Shown here in pieces: positions 44,137 to 54,290 of a stretch of DNA of 64,000 nt. Location of the stretch: the NCBI RefSeq assembly GCF_042676985.1, contig NZ_JBHTIK010000002.1, positions 310,001 through 374,000 on the forward strand. Direction: 5' to 3'. The notes below the pieces were generated by a model, which saw only the letters and a program-made list of their open reading frames with translations, searched no databases and was not told the origin of the DNA. Numbering within the stretch: the stretch's first letter is position 1; each line of letters begins with the position of its first letter. The position numbers were made by a program, and so were the translations under genes. The DNA is from Sphingosinicella xenopeptidilytica (GTDB lineage Bacteria > Pseudomonadota > Alphaproteobacteria > Sphingomonadales > Sphingomonadaceae).

Positions 44137-45500
44137 GCTTGTGGACGGCGGCCGAAATCGCGGGCGCCACCGGCGGAACCCGGAGCGGCGACTTCGTTGC
44201 CGAGGGCGTGACGTTCGATTCGCGCGAAATCATCGGCGGCGAACTGTTCATCGCGATGAAGGGCGAGGCGACCGACGGGCATCATTTCGTTGAAGGCGCG
44301 CATGAGAAAGGCGCGGCGGGCTTTATCGTCAGCGAGGATTGCGCGTATCCGCACGTGCGTGTCGCCGACAGCTTCGAGGGTCTGCAGGCGCTGGGCCGCG
44401 CGGGGCGCGAACGGGTGGGCGCGACGATCGTGGGCGTGACCGGCAGCGTCGGCAAGACGAGCGTGAAGGAGGCTCTCCGCCACGCGTTCCAGGAAATCGA
44501 GCCCGAGCACACGCACTGGTCGGTGAAGAGCTACAACAACCACACCGGCGTTCCGCTCAGCCTCGCCCGGATGCCGCGGGACACGCGGCTCGCGGTGTTC
44601 GAAATGGGCATGAACCACACGGGCGAACTCGCGGTGCTGACGCGGCTCGTGCGCCCGCACGTCGCCGTGGTGACGTGGGTCACCTCCGCGCACCTCGCGT
44701 TCTTCGAGAACGAGGAGGCGATTGCGGACGCCAAGGGCGAGATCTTCGAAGGGCTTGAGCCGGGCGGCGTTGCCGTGCTGCCGTTCGACAGCCCGCACTA
44801 CGCCCGCCTGCGCGCGAAGGCGGAACGGCACGCGGCGCGTGTCCTGAGCTTCGGCAGCGGTGAGGGCGCGGATGTCCGCGCAGTCCAGTCGGCGAGCGAC
44901 GCGGGCGGATCGACCGTGATTGCGGATGTCGATGGAAACCGCGTTGCGTACCGCATCCCGCTGCCCGGCGCGCACTGGATTGCGAACAGCCTTGCCGTGC
45001 TCGCGGCGGCGCACGCGGCGGGCGTCGATCTCGCGGCGGCAGCGCTCGGGCTTTCGCAGATGCAGGGCCTCGAAGGGCGCGGCGCGCAGTACCGGATCCC
45101 CGCGAAGGACGGCGAGGCGCTGCTGATCGACGAGAGCTACAACGCCAATCCCGCATCGATGGCGGCCTCGCTCGCGGTGCTCGGTGCTGCGAAGGCGGCG
45201 CGCCGCATCGCCGTGCTGGGGCCGATGCGCGAACTCGGCGATGCGAGCGAACGGCTGCACGCCGATCTCGCGCCGCACGTGAGCGCGGCGAAAGTCGATG
45301 TGGCGGTGCTCGTGGGCGACGAAACGCTTCCGCTGGAGGGTGCGCTCCCTCGCGGAATCGCGGTGGTTCGCGTAAGCGACGCCGCTGGTGCCCGCGCGGC
45401 GCTTTCGGACATCATCGCAGCCGGCGACGCCATCCTGCTCAAGGCATCGAACAGTGTCGGGCTCGGGCGGGTTGCTGGCGCGCTGCGGGGGATCAACTGA
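44133..45500 (+). CDS. murF: UDP-MurNAc-tripeptide:D-Ala-D-Ala ligase
   Basis: 455 residues. ATP loop VTGSVGKTSVKEALRHAF, and family blocks FEMGMNHTGELAVLTRLVRP and LLIDESYNANPASMAASLAV. Completes the pentapeptide using the D-Ala-D-Ala made by Ddl. The start ATG at 44133 overlaps the murE stop (ATGA). mraY starts one base after its stop. Confidence 0.97.
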   Translation: MSLWTAAEIAGATGGTRSGDFVAEGVTFDSREIIGGELFIAMKGEATDGHHFVEGAHEKGAAGFIVSEDCAYPHVRVADSFEGLQALGRAGRERVGATIVGVTGSVGKTSVKEALRHAFQEIEPEHTHWSVKSYNNHTGVPLSLARMPRDTRLAVFEMGMNHTGELAVLTRLVRPHVAVVTWVTSAHLAFFENEEAIADAKGEIFEGLEPGGVAVLPFDSPHYARLRAKAERHAARVLSFGSGEGADVRAVQSASDAGGSTVIADVDGNRVAYRIPLPGAHWIANSLAVLAAAHAAGVDLAAAALGLSQMQGLEGRGAQYRIPAKDGEALLIDESYNANPASMAASLAVLGAAKAARRIAVLGPMRELGDASERLHADLAPHVSAAKVDVAVLVGDETLPLEGALPRGIAVVRVSDAAGARAALSDIIAAGDAILLKASNSVGLGRVAGALRGIN

Positions 45501-45501
45501 T

Positions 45502-46572
45502 ATGCTCTATATTCTCGCAGAAGCGCTCGACTTCCCCGGCATCCTGAACCTGTTCCGCTACATCACGTTCCGGTCCGGCGCGGCGGTCATCACCGCGCTC
45601 GCCATCGGGCTTATCATCGGGCCGCGCATGATCGACTGGCTGCGCCTGAAACAGGGCAAGGGTCAGCCGATCCGCGAGGACGGGCCTGCCAGCCACCTCC
45701 TCACCAAGCGCGGCACGCCGACGATGGGCGGGCTGATGATCCTCATCTCGCTCACCATCTCGACATTGCTCTGGATGAACCTCGAAAATCCGTTCGTGTG
45801 GGCGTGCCTGTTCGTGACATTGGGCTTCGGCGCGATCGGCTTTTCGGACGATTATTCGAAGGTTTCGAAAGGGAACCACAAGGGCGTTTCCGGGCGCACG
45901 CGGCTGCTGCTGGAATTCCTGATCGCGGGCATCGCCTGCTGGGCGATCACCGATGTGACCGACACGCGCCTGTTCTTCCCGTTCACGAACTTCGGCCTCA
46001 ATCTCGGGCCGTTCTACATCCTGTTCGCGGCGTTCATCGTCACCGGCTTCGGCAATGCCGTGAACCTCACCGACGGTCTCGACGGGCTGGCGACGATGCC
46101 GGTGATCATCGCCGCGCTCACCTTCGCGCTCATCGCCTATCTCGTCGGCAATATCCGGTTTTCCGATTATCTCGGCATCGTGTTCGTGAACGGCGCGGGC
46201 GATCTCACCGTGTTCCTCGGCGCGCTGATCGGCGCCTGCCTCGCCTTCCTCTGGTACAATGCGCCGCCCGCCGCCGTGTTCATGGGTGACACCGGCAGCC
46301 TCGCGCTCGGCGGGGCCTTGGGGTCGGTCGCGGTCGTCACGAATCACGAAATCGTGTTGATCCTTGTCGGCGGTCTTTTCGTGCTGGAAACCGTCTCGGT
46401 GATCGTGCAGGTGGCGAGCTTCAAGCTCACCGGTAAACGCGTCTTCAAGATGGCCCCCATCCACCACCATTTCGAACAGCTCGGCTGGCCCGAATCGACC
46501 GTGGTCATCCGCTTCTGGATCGTTTCCATCGTGCTGGCGCTTGCCGGCCTCGCCACGCTGAAACTCAGATGA
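45502..46572 (+). CDS. mraY: Phospho-MurNAc-pentapeptide transferase
   Basis: 356-residue polytopic inner-membrane enzyme making lipid I from UDP-MurNAc-pentapeptide and undecaprenyl phosphate. KRGTPTMGGLMILISL, GFSDDYSKV, NLTDGLDGLATMP and AVFMGDTGSLALGG are the diagnostic MraY blocks, including the aspartate motifs of the catalytic centre, plus HHHFEQLGWPE. The start is ATG at 45502; frame open upstream but irrelevant. Confidence 0.98.
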   Translation: MLYILAEALDFPGILNLFRYITFRSGAAVITALAIGLIIGPRMIDWLRLKQGKGQPIREDGPASHLLTKRGTPTMGGLMILISLTISTLLWMNLENPFVWACLFVTLGFGAIGFSDDYSKVSKGNHKGVSGRTRLLLEFLIAGIACWAITDVTDTRLFFPFTNFGLNLGPFYILFAAFIVTGFGNAVNLTDGLDGLATMPVIIAALTFALIAYLVGNIRFSDYLGIVFVNGAGDLTVFLGALIGACLAFLWYNAPPAAVFMGDTGSLALGGALGSVAVVTNHEIVLILVGGLFVLETVSVIVQVASFKLTGKRVFKMAPIHHHFEQLGWPESTVVIRFWIVSIVLALAGLATLKLR

Positions 46573-47903
46573 TCACCGCGCGCGCCTTCTCCACCCGGCA
46601 CTACGCTGTCTTCGGCCTCGCCCGCACCGGGCTCAGCGTCGTTGCGGCCTTGCGGCCGGCCGGCGCGACGGTGACGGTTTGGGACGACGACGCGAAGAAG
46701 CGTGCCGCCATCGAGGACGTTCAGGTCCACGTGGCCGATCTCAATACGACGGACCTTTCCGCCTTCGACGGCATCGTCGTGTCGCCCGGCGTTCCGCTCA
46801 ACACGCATCCGCTGGCCGCGCGCGCCGCAGCAGCGGGGGTGCCGGTGCTGGGCGACATCGAACTCTTCGCCCATGCGCGCGCCGAGCTGCCGCCGCACAA
46901 GGTCGTCGGCATCACCGGCACCAACGGCAAATCGACGACGACCGCACTCGTGCACCATATCCTCGCGCACGCGGGTGTCCCCGCAACGATGGGCGGCAAT
47001 ATCGGCCTGCCGATCCTGTCGCAGGATGCCTTGCCGGAAGGTGGCGTTTACGTGCTGGAACTCTCGTCGTTCCAGATCGACCTGACGCAGAGCCTCGCCT
47101 GCGACGTGGCGATCCTCACCAACATCACACCCGATCACCTCGATCGATACGACGGGATGGCAGGCTACGCCGCATCGAAGGAACGCCTGTTCGACATGCA
47201 GGATGAGGGCGCCACCGCCATCTTCATGTCGGACGACGATTATACGGCGGCCATCGCGAAGGGGCGGGGCGGCGTTCCGGTATCTCTCGATACCGTTCTT
47301 GCCGAAGGCATTTCGCTGGTGAACGGCGCGGCGTACATCGATGGTGAACCGCTCGGCTATCAGGCGGATTGGCCTTCGCTCGCCGGACCGCATAATGCGC
47401 AGAACGCGGTCGCAGCCATCGCGACAACGCAGGCGCTTGGTCTCGATGCCGCAGCGATCAAGGCTGGTCTTGAAACCTATCCGGGTCTGCCGCACCGCAT
47501 GGAGCGCGTCGCCGAGATCAATGGCGTGCTCTACGTCAACGACAGCAAGGCGACGAACCCGACCTCGACCGCGCCTGCGCTCGCCGCTTACCCTGCGATC
47601 CACTGGATCGTGGGCGGCAAGCGCAAGACCGACGAACTCGATGCGTGCCTGCCATATCTTGATCACGTCCGCGCCGCCTATGTGATCGGCGATGCCGAAA
47701 CGGTCTATGCGCATCTGCTCGGCGCCTATGTTCCCGTGATCCGGGCGGGTACGGTGGAGCGCGCCACGCAGCTCGCGGCGGCCGCCGCGAAGTCGGGCGA
47801 GGTCGTGCTCCTGTCTCCCGCCTGCGCGTCCTACGACCAGTTCCGCGATTTCGAGCAGCGCGGCGACGTCTTCAAGGGTGCGGTGCAGGAGCTCGGCGCA
47901 TGA
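46569..47903 (+). CDS. murD: UDP-MurNAc-L-alanine:D-glutamate ligase
   Basis: 444 residues. ITGTNGKSTTTALVHHIL is the ATP loop, VLELSSFQIDL and ITPDHLDRY the family blocks, and VNDSKATNPTSTAPAL follows. The ATG at 46569 overlaps the mraY stop (ATGA). Cytosolic; adds D-Glu to UDP-MurNAc-L-Ala. Confidence 0.97.
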   Translation: MITARAFSTRHYAVFGLARTGLSVVAALRPAGATVTVWDDDAKKRAAIEDVQVHVADLNTTDLSAFDGIVVSPGVPLNTHPLAARAAAAGVPVLGDIELFAHARAELPPHKVVGITGTNGKSTTTALVHHILAHAGVPATMGGNIGLPILSQDALPEGGVYVLELSSFQIDLTQSLACDVAILTNITPDHLDRYDGMAGYAASKERLFDMQDEGATAIFMSDDDYTAAIAKGRGGVPVSLDTVLAEGISLVNGAAYIDGEPLGYQADWPSLAGPHNAQNAVAAIATTQALGLDAAAIKAGLETYPGLPHRMERVAEINGVLYVNDSKATNPTSTAPALAAYPAIHWIVGGKRKTDELDACLPYLDHVRAAYVIGDAETVYAHLLGAYVPVIRAGTVERATQLAAAAAKSGEVVLLSPACASYDQFRDFEQRGDVFKGAVQELGA

Positions 47904-49063
47904 GCACGCCTCTCGGCCGCGCGGACAAGACGCTTCTCGGCCGCTGGTTCTGGACCATCGACCGGCCGCTGCTGGCGCTCGTGCTCGTGCTGATCGGCAT
48001 CGGGCTCATCGCCGTCGCGGCGGCGTCTCCCGCGGCGGCGCACCGTTATTCGGGCGGTAGCGTGAAGCTCGACGACATGTATTATTTCAAGCGGCAGCTC
48101 TTCTGGATCCTGCTCGGCGTGCCGCTGATGCTCGGCGTTTCGATGCTGACGGTCCCGTGGGCGAAGCGGCTGTCGCTGATCGGCACATTGGTATTTATCG
48201 TCGGCCTTGCCGCGGTGCCGTTCTTCGGCGCGGAAGCGAATGGCGCGGTGCGCTGGCTCGCGCTCGGCGGCTTCCAGCTCCAGCCCTCCGAATTCCTGAA
48301 ACCACTGTTCGCGGTGACGAGCGCCTGGCTGCTCGCCTCGCGCTTCGATGACGGCGATGTGCCCGCGCTCAGCGTGTCGTGCGGACTGCTCGTGCTGGTC
48401 GTGGCCATGCTGGTGATGCAGCCCGATATCGGGCAATCGGCGCTGTTCGTCGGCGTGTGGCTCGTGCAGGCGGTGCTGGCCGGGATGAGCTTCGCGATCC
48501 TCGGCATCGTGATCGCGGCGGGTGTCGCGGCGCTCGTCGTCGCCTACCTGTTCGTGCCGCACGTGACGAGCCGCATCGACCGCTTCCTCACCGGCGACGG
48601 CGATACCTACCAGATCGACAAGGCGCTCGACGGTTTTCGCGCGGGCGGGCTGTTCGGCGCGGGGCCGGGCGAGGGGCAGAACAAGTTCTCGCTGCCCGAG
48701 CCGCACACCGACTATATCTTCTCGGTGATCGGCGAGGAATTCGGCGCCATCGCCTGCGCCGCCATCGCCATATTGTTCCTCGCCATGATCGTGCGCGTGC
48801 TGCTCCAGCTTCTCGAAGAGGAAGACCCGTTCGTGTTCCTAGGCGCGGCGGGGCTCATCACGCAGATCGGCGGGCAGGCGATGATCAACATCGGCGTGAA
48901 CCTGAACCTCCTGCCTTCGAAGGGAATGACGCTGCCGTTCATCAGCCACGGCGGATCGTCGTTCCTTGCGCTTTCGATGGGCATGGGGCTGCTGCTCGCG
49001 CTCACACGGCGCAACCGCTTCCTCAAGTCCTCGCCCTATGTCCCGCGGGGGCGCACGGCATGA
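47900..49063 (+). CDS. ftsW: SEDS-family septal glycosyltransferase FtsW
   Basis: 387 residues, about ten membrane segments. Conserved SEDS blocks: QPSEFLKPLFAV, MQPDIGQSALF, FGAGPGEGQNKFSLPEPHTD and NLLPSKGMTLPFISHGGSS. Polymerises glycan strands with FtsI at the septum. The ATG at 47900 overlaps the murD stop (ATGA). Confidence 0.97.
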   Translation: MSTPLGRADKTLLGRWFWTIDRPLLALVLVLIGIGLIAVAAASPAAAHRYSGGSVKLDDMYYFKRQLFWILLGVPLMLGVSMLTVPWAKRLSLIGTLVFIVGLAAVPFFGAEANGAVRWLALGGFQLQPSEFLKPLFAVTSAWLLASRFDDGDVPALSVSCGLLVLVVAMLVMQPDIGQSALFVGVWLVQAVLAGMSFAILGIVIAAGVAALVVAYLFVPHVTSRIDRFLTGDGDTYQIDKALDGFRAGGLFGAGPGEGQNKFSLPEPHTDYIFSVIGEEFGAIACAAIAILFLAMIVRVLLQLLEEEDPFVFLGAAGLITQIGGQAMINIGVNLNLLPSKGMTLPFISHGGSSFLALSMGMGLLLALTRRNRFLKSSPYVPRGRTA

Positions 49064-50193
49064 GCGGGCGGCACTTCTATGTCGCGGCGGGCGGCACCGG
49101 CGGGCACATGATGCCCGCGCACGCGCTTGCCGAAGAGCTGATCGCGCGCGGCCATACCGTCTCGCTGATCACTGACGAGCGCGGCGCGCGGCTGCAAGGC
49201 ATCCTCACCAAAGGGCCGCGGCATGTGATCGAGGCGTCTACACTTGGCAAGAATCCGCTGAAGTGGCCGGGTGCATGGCTGAAGATTCGCGCCGGGCGCA
49301 AGGCCGTGTCGCGGCTGATCGCGGAGGACGTGCCTGCCGCGGTGATCGGCTTCGGCGGCTATCCCGTGCTCCCCGCGATGCTCGCCGCGCAGAAGGCGGG
49401 CGTGCCGACGATCATCCACGAGCAGAACGCAGTGCTTGGCCGCGTGAACCGGCTCGTCGCGGGCAAGGCGGACGTGATCGCGACCTCGTTTCCCGATACC
49501 GAGCGCGTGAAGCAGGAACTTGCCGACAAGGTCGCGCTCGTCGGCAACCCCGTGCGCGATGCGATCGTGGAGATCGGCAAGGCGGCGTATCCTGCGCTGG
49601 AGACGGACGGCATCTTCCATGTGCTCGTCACAGGCGGAAGCCTTGGCGCGAGCATTTTCGGCGAGGTGGTGCCGCCGGGGCTCGGGCAGCTCGATGCGAG
49701 CCTGCGGCACCGTCTGCAGGTGATGCAGCAATGCCGTGCCGAGGATATCGAGCAGGTTCGCGCTGAATACCGGCGGCTCGAAATCCCCGCCGACCTTTCC
49801 ACCTTCATCGACGACATGCCGTCTGCGATGGCGTGGGCGCATCTCGTAATCGCGCGCGCGGGCGCCTCGACGGTGAGTGAGCTGTGCGCGGCGGGGCGCC
49901 CGGCGATCCTCGTGCCGCTGCCGATCGCGACGGACGATCATCAGGCCGCGAATACGCGGGAAGTCGTGGCGGCGGGTGGTGCGCGCATGATGCGGCAGAA
50001 GGGCTTCAAGCCCGCGGAACTCGCGCGGCAGATCGAGGCGATGGCGCTCGATCCGGGCGCGCTTGCCAATGCGGCACGGCGTGCCCTGTCGGTCGGCCGC
50101 CCGAACGCATCGCGGGCGCTCGCCGACCTTGCCCTGCGGCTCGCCGGTGTGCCATTGGCCCTCGAAACCCCTGAGATCGGAGCCAGCGCATGA
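49060..50193 (+). CDS. murG: UDP-N-acetylglucosamine transferase MurG (lipid II synthase)
   Basis: 377 residues, peripheral membrane GT-B enzyme adding GlcNAc to lipid I. VAAGGTGGHMMPAHALAEEL is the N-terminal G loop, IGFGGYPVLPAMLAAQ and HEQNAVLGRVNRL follow, and ARAGASTVSELCAAGRPAILVP is the C-terminal binding region. The ATG at 49060 overlaps the ftsW stop (ATGA); the open frame upstream is opposite-sense of no significance. Confidence 0.97.
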   Translation: MSGRHFYVAAGGTGGHMMPAHALAEELIARGHTVSLITDERGARLQGILTKGPRHVIEASTLGKNPLKWPGAWLKIRAGRKAVSRLIAEDVPAAVIGFGGYPVLPAMLAAQKAGVPTIIHEQNAVLGRVNRLVAGKADVIATSFPDTERVKQELADKVALVGNPVRDAIVEIGKAAYPALETDGIFHVLVTGGSLGASIFGEVVPPGLGQLDASLRHRLQVMQQCRAEDIEQVRAEYRRLEIPADLSTFIDDMPSAMAWAHLVIARAGASTVSELCAAGRPAILVPLPIATDDHQAANTREVVAAGGARMMRQKGFKPAELARQIEAMALDPGALANAARRALSVGRPNASRALADLALRLAGVPLALETPEIGASA

Positions 50194-51602
50194 CGGGCAT
50201 CGCCCGCGATATCGGAACGATTCACTTCGTCGGCATCGGCGGCATCGGCATGTCCGGTATCGCCGAGCTGATGCACAACCTCGGCTACAAGGTGCAAGGC
50301 AGCGACATTGCCGAAGGCTATGTGATCGAGGGGCTGCGCAAGAAGGGCATCACTGTCCACATCGGGCACAAGGCAGAGAACCTTGGCGATTCCGCGGTAG
50401 TGGTGACGTCGACGGCGATCCGGCGCGGCAATCCCGAGGTCGATCTCGCGCTTGAGAAACGCATCCCCGTGGTGCGCCGCGCGGAGATGCTCGCGGAACT
50501 CATGCGGCTCAAATCCACGGTCGCGGTGGCGGGCACGCATGGGAAGACGACGACGACCTCGATGGTCGCGGCGCTGCTCGACGCGGGCGGACTCGACCCG
50601 ACGGTGGTGAACGGCGGCATCATCAACAGTTACGGCTCCAACGCGCGCCTCGGCACCAGCGACTGGATGGTCGTGGAGGCCGACGAGAGCGACGGCAGCT
50701 TCCTGCGCCTGCCGCCGACGTTCGCGATCGTCACCAACATCGATCCCGAGCACCTCGACCACTACGGCAGCTTCGACCAGATCAAGCAGGCGTTTGTCGA
50801 TTTCGTCGAGCACGTGCCGTTCTACGGCGCGGCGATCCTGTGCATCGATCACCCGGAGGTGCAGGCGATCCTGCCGCGCGTGCGCGATCGGCGCGTCGTC
50901 TCCTACGGTTTCTCGGCGCAGGCGGACGTGCGCGGCGAGAACGTGACGCCGGTGCCGGGCGGCAACCGCTTCGACGTGCTCATCACGGACCGCGACGGCA
51001 ACCAGCGCCGCATCGACGGGCTCGAACTGCCGATGCCGGGGCGGCACAATGTGCAGAATGCGCTCTCGGCGGTGGCCGTGGCGCTCGAGCTGCAGATTTC
51101 CGGCGAGGACATTCGCAGCGGTTTCGCGAAGTTCGGCGGCGTGAAGCGGCGCTTCACCAAGGTGGGTGAGGTGGACGGCGCGGCGATCATCGACGATTAC
51201 GGGCATCACCCGGTCGAGATCAAGGCGGTGCTCGCCGCCGCGCGCGAAGGCGTGAAGGGCCGCGTGATCGCGGTGGTGCAGCCGCACCGCTTCACGCGCC
51301 TGCGCGACCTGATGGCGGAGTTCCAGACCGCGTTCAACGATGCCGACACCGTGTATGTCGCGCCCGTCTATGCGGCGGGTGAGACGCCGATCGATGGCGT
51401 GGACGCCGCGCATCTGCTTGCCGGTTTGAAGCGCTCCGGCCACCGCGATGCCTACACCGTAGAGGGTGCCGAAGATCTGGCAGCGAAGCTAGCGGCCACG
51501 ATCCGCGAGGGCGACATGGTCGTCTGTCTCGGCGCGGGCGACATCACCAAGTGGGCGGCGGGCCTCGCGGACGCGATCCGCCGCGAACGGGGAGCAGCGT
51601 GA
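50190..51602 (+). CDS. murC: UDP-N-acetylmuramate:L-alanine ligase
   Basis: 470 residues. IHFVGIGGIGMSGIAELMHN is the UDP-binding N-terminus, VAGTHGKTTTTSMVAALL the ATP loop, and DDYGHHPVEIKAVLAAAREG the C-terminal block. First ligase of the pentapeptide pathway. The start ATG overlaps the murG stop (ATGA), and the end overlaps murB (GTGA). Confidence 0.97.
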   Translation: MTGIARDIGTIHFVGIGGIGMSGIAELMHNLGYKVQGSDIAEGYVIEGLRKKGITVHIGHKAENLGDSAVVVTSTAIRRGNPEVDLALEKRIPVVRRAEMLAELMRLKSTVAVAGTHGKTTTTSMVAALLDAGGLDPTVVNGGIINSYGSNARLGTSDWMVVEADESDGSFLRLPPTFAIVTNIDPEHLDHYGSFDQIKQAFVDFVEHVPFYGAAILCIDHPEVQAILPRVRDRRVVSYGFSAQADVRGENVTPVPGGNRFDVLITDRDGNQRRIDGLELPMPGRHNVQNALSAVAVALELQISGEDIRSGFAKFGGVKRRFTKVGEVDGAAIIDDYGHHPVEIKAVLAAAREGVKGRVIAVVQPHRFTRLRDLMAEFQTAFNDADTVYVAPVYAAGETPIDGVDAAHLLAGLKRSGHRDAYTVEGAEDLAAKLAATIREGDMVVCLGAGDITKWAAGLADAIRRERGAA

Positions 51603-52507
51603 CGGCGGCCGCGGCCGAACGCACGATCCCTGCCGCCGCGGGGCGGCTGACTCCGGACGCGCCGCTGGCGCCGCTCGTGTGGTTCAAGTCCGGCGGCAGC
51701 GCCGAATGGCTGTTCGAGCCGAAGGATGCGGATGATCTCGCGGGGTTCCTCGCGGCGCTTGAGCCGGACGTGCCGGTGATGGCGCTCGGGCTCGGCTCCA
51801 ACCTCATCGTGCGCGATGGCGGCGTGCCCGGCGTCGTCGTGCGGCTGGGCAAGGCGTTTGCGGCGGTTGAGCGGCTCGATGAGGTGACACTGCGCTGCGG
51901 CGGCGGAGCCTCCGGCATTCTGGTGTCTTCGACGGCGCGCGATGCGGGGATCGGCGGGCTGGAATTCCTGCGTTCGATTCCCGGCACGGTCGGCGGGTTC
52001 GTGCGCATGAACGGCGGCGCCTATGGGCGTGAGACGGCGGATATCCTCGTGGACTGCGAGGTGGTGCTGCGTTCGGGTGAACGGAAAATCCTGAGCCGCG
52101 ACGACCTCGGCTACACGTATCGGCACAGCGCGCTCCCCGAAGGTGCGGTGGTGATCGCCGCCACGTTTCGCGGACACCCGAACGATCCCGCCGCGATCAG
52201 CGCCGAGATGGACCGCATCGCGGAGGCGCGCGAGGCTTCGCAGCCGCTGCGCACAAAGACCGGCGGATCGACCTTCAAGAACCCGACCGGCGACAAGGCG
52301 TGGCGGCTCGTCGATGCCGCCGGTTGCCGGGGGCTCAAGCGCGGCGACGCGCAGGTCAGCGAGAAGCACTGCAACTTCCTGATCAACACAGGCAGCGCCA
52401 CCAGCGACGACATTGAAGCGCTCGGCGAGGATGTGCGCCGCCGTGTCAAGGAAACGCAGGGCGTTGAACTCGAATGGGAAATCCAGCGCGTGGGAGTGGC
52501 GAAATGA
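51599..52507 (+). CDS. murB: UDP-N-acetylenolpyruvoylglucosamine reductase
   Basis: 302-residue FAD enzyme reducing UDP-GlcNAc-enolpyruvate to UDP-MurNAc. WFKSGGSAEWLFEP, ALGLGSNLIVRDGGVPG, GIGGLEFLRSIPGTVGG and TGGSTFKNP with DAAGCRGLKRGDAQVSEKHCN (Ser proton donor region) are all present. The start is GTG at 51599, overlapping the murC stop. Confidence 0.96.
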   Translation: MTAAAAERTIPAAAGRLTPDAPLAPLVWFKSGGSAEWLFEPKDADDLAGFLAALEPDVPVMALGLGSNLIVRDGGVPGVVVRLGKAFAAVERLDEVTLRCGGGASGILVSSTARDAGIGGLEFLRSIPGTVGGFVRMNGGAYGRETADILVDCEVVLRSGERKILSRDDLGYTYRHSALPEGAVVIAATFRGHPNDPAAISAEMDRIAEAREASQPLRTKTGGSTFKNPTGDKAWRLVDAAGCRGLKRGDAQVSEKHCNFLINTGSATSDDIEALGEDVRRRVKETQGVELEWEIQRVGVAK

Positions 52508-53412
52508 AGGTTGCGGTGCTGATGGGCGGCTGGTCGAACGAGCGCGAGGTCTCTCTGACCAGCGGCAAGGGAATCGCCGACGCGCTGAAGCGTTTGGGTC
52601 ACGATGTTTACGCTGTTGACATGGGACGCGACGTTGCCGCAAAGCTGAGCGAAATCAAGCCTGACGTCGTGTTCAATGCACTGCATGGAACGCCCGGGGA
52701 AGACGGCACGGTTCAAGGAATGCTCGACGTGTTGGGGGTGAAATATACGCATTCGGGTCTGGCGACGTCGGTCATCGCGATCGACAAGGAGCTGACGAAG
52801 CGTATCCTCGTGCCCGCCGGAATCCGTATGCCTGAAGGTGTCGTCGTCGATTCCGCCAGCGTGCACGACCGCGATCCGCTGCCGCGCCCCTATGTGCTGA
52901 AGCCGGTGAACGAGGGTTCTTCGGTCGGTGTCGCGATCGTCACCGACGAGAGCAATTACGGCACGCCCATAGCCGCGGACGCGCCGGGGCCGTGGGCACA
53001 GTTCGAAAAGCTGCTCGCAGAGCCGTTCATTCCGGGCCGCGAACTCACCGTCGCGGTGATGGGCGACGAGCCGCTCGCCGTGACCGAACTGATCCCGACG
53101 CGCGGCTTCTACGACTACGATGCCAAGTACACCGATGGCCTCACCGTGCACCAATGCCCGGCGGAGATTCCGGAGGACGTCGCCGCCGAGGCGATGGCGA
53201 TGGCGCTGAAGGCGCACCGCGTGCTCGGCTGCAAAGGCGTCAGCCGCTCCGATTTCCGCTACGATGAAAGCCGTGGGCTCGCCGGCCTCTACCTCTTGGA
53301 AGTGAACACCCAGCCCGGCATGACGCCGCTCAGCCTCGTCCCCGAGCAGGCCAAATATCGCGGCATCGATTACGACACGCTCGTCGCGCGCATTCTGGAA
53401 GACGCGGCGTGA
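52504..53412 (+). CDS. ddl: D-alanine:D-alanine ligase
   Basis: 302 residues, ATP-grasp enzyme of the cytosol. VAVLMGGWSNEREVSLTSG, ALHGTPGEDGTVQG, VLKPVNEGSSVGV and LEVNTQPGMTPLSLVPEQA are the diagnostic blocks. The start ATG overlaps the murB stop (ATGA). Uses D-Ala from Alr; product goes to MurF. Confidence 0.98.
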   Translation: MKVAVLMGGWSNEREVSLTSGKGIADALKRLGHDVYAVDMGRDVAAKLSEIKPDVVFNALHGTPGEDGTVQGMLDVLGVKYTHSGLATSVIAIDKELTKRILVPAGIRMPEGVVVDSASVHDRDPLPRPYVLKPVNEGSSVGVAIVTDESNYGTPIAADAPGPWAQFEKLLAEPFIPGRELTVAVMGDEPLAVTELIPTRGFYDYDAKYTDGLTVHQCPAEIPEDVAAEAMAMALKAHRVLGCKGVSRSDFRYDESRGLAGLYLLEVNTQPGMTPLSLVPEQAKYRGIDYDTLVARILEDAA

Positions 53413-54290
53413 GCGAGAAGATCACGCTCAAACGGGGCAAGCGCCCGCCGCCGCAAAGGGCCAAACCGCCCGCGCCGCGCGTGCGGGCGAAGGGGCCAAA
53501 ATCGGGTCGGCTGATGGCGCCGGCGGTGTCTCTGGGCGCTGCCGGCATCGCGCTGTTTGCGGCCTGGCTCTACCAGCTTCCCGACAAGCTCTGGATGGCT
53601 GCCGCCGTGGGCGTCGCCGATGCAGGCTTTGAGGTGAAGAATGTCGAGGTGACGGGCCTCAAGACGATGAGCCGCCTGCCGGTCTACACGGCGGCGCTCG
53701 ACGGCGCTTCGGACTCGATGCTGCTCGTTGATCTCGACGATGTGCGCGAACGGCTGCTGATGCTGCCGTGGGTGAAGGACGCGAGCGTCGGCCGCCGCCT
53801 TCCCGATACGCTCGCGATCAGCATCACCGAGCGGAGGCCCTACGCGATCTGGCAATATCGCGGCGAGCATCGGCTTGTGGATACCGAAGGCGCGGTGCTG
53901 CCCTCCGACAATATCACGCGCTACGCCAAGCTGCCGATCGTGGTCGGCAAAGGTGCGAATACCGAGGCGGCGAACCTGATCGCGCTGCTCCACGATTATC
54001 CGGCGGCGGCGAAGCACGTTGCAGGCGCGGTGTGGATCGGCGAGCGGCGCTGGGACCTGAAACTGAAATCAGGCGAGACGCTGGCGCTCCCCGATGACTA
54101 TGCCGAAGCGCGCGCCGCGCTTGGAAATTTCGTGCGGATCGACCGCGATTCGGGGCTTGTCGACAAGGGCTTCAGCCGTTTCGACATGCGCCTCGCCGAT
54201 CGGCTGACCGTGCGTATCTCGCAAAACGACAAGAAGCCCACGGTCGCACAGCCAACCACCCAACCAGCAGCAGGCGGAACGGAAATATGA
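53409..54290 (+). CDS. ftsQ: Cell division protein FtsQ
   Basis: 293 residues. Basic proline-rich cytoplasmic head (1-36), one membrane segment (about 38-58), then a POTRA domain (VKNVEVTGLKTMSRLPVY) and the FtsQ domain (LPWVKDASVGRRLPDTLAIS and ITERRPYAIWQY). Bitopic inner-membrane protein of the FtsQLB complex. The start is GTG at 53409, overlapping the ddl stop (GTGA). Confidence 0.94.
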   Translation: MSEKITLKRGKRPPPQRAKPPAPRVRAKGPKSGRLMAPAVSLGAAGIALFAAWLYQLPDKLWMAAAVGVADAGFEVKNVEVTGLKTMSRLPVYTAALDGASDSMLLVDLDDVRERLLMLPWVKDASVGRRLPDTLAISITERRPYAIWQYRGEHRLVDTEGAVLPSDNITRYAKLPIVVGKGANTEAANLIALLHDYPAAAKHVAGAVWIGERRWDLKLKSGETLALPDDYAEARAALGNFVRIDRDSGLVDKGFSRFDMRLADRLTVRISQNDKKPTVAQPTTQPAAGGTEI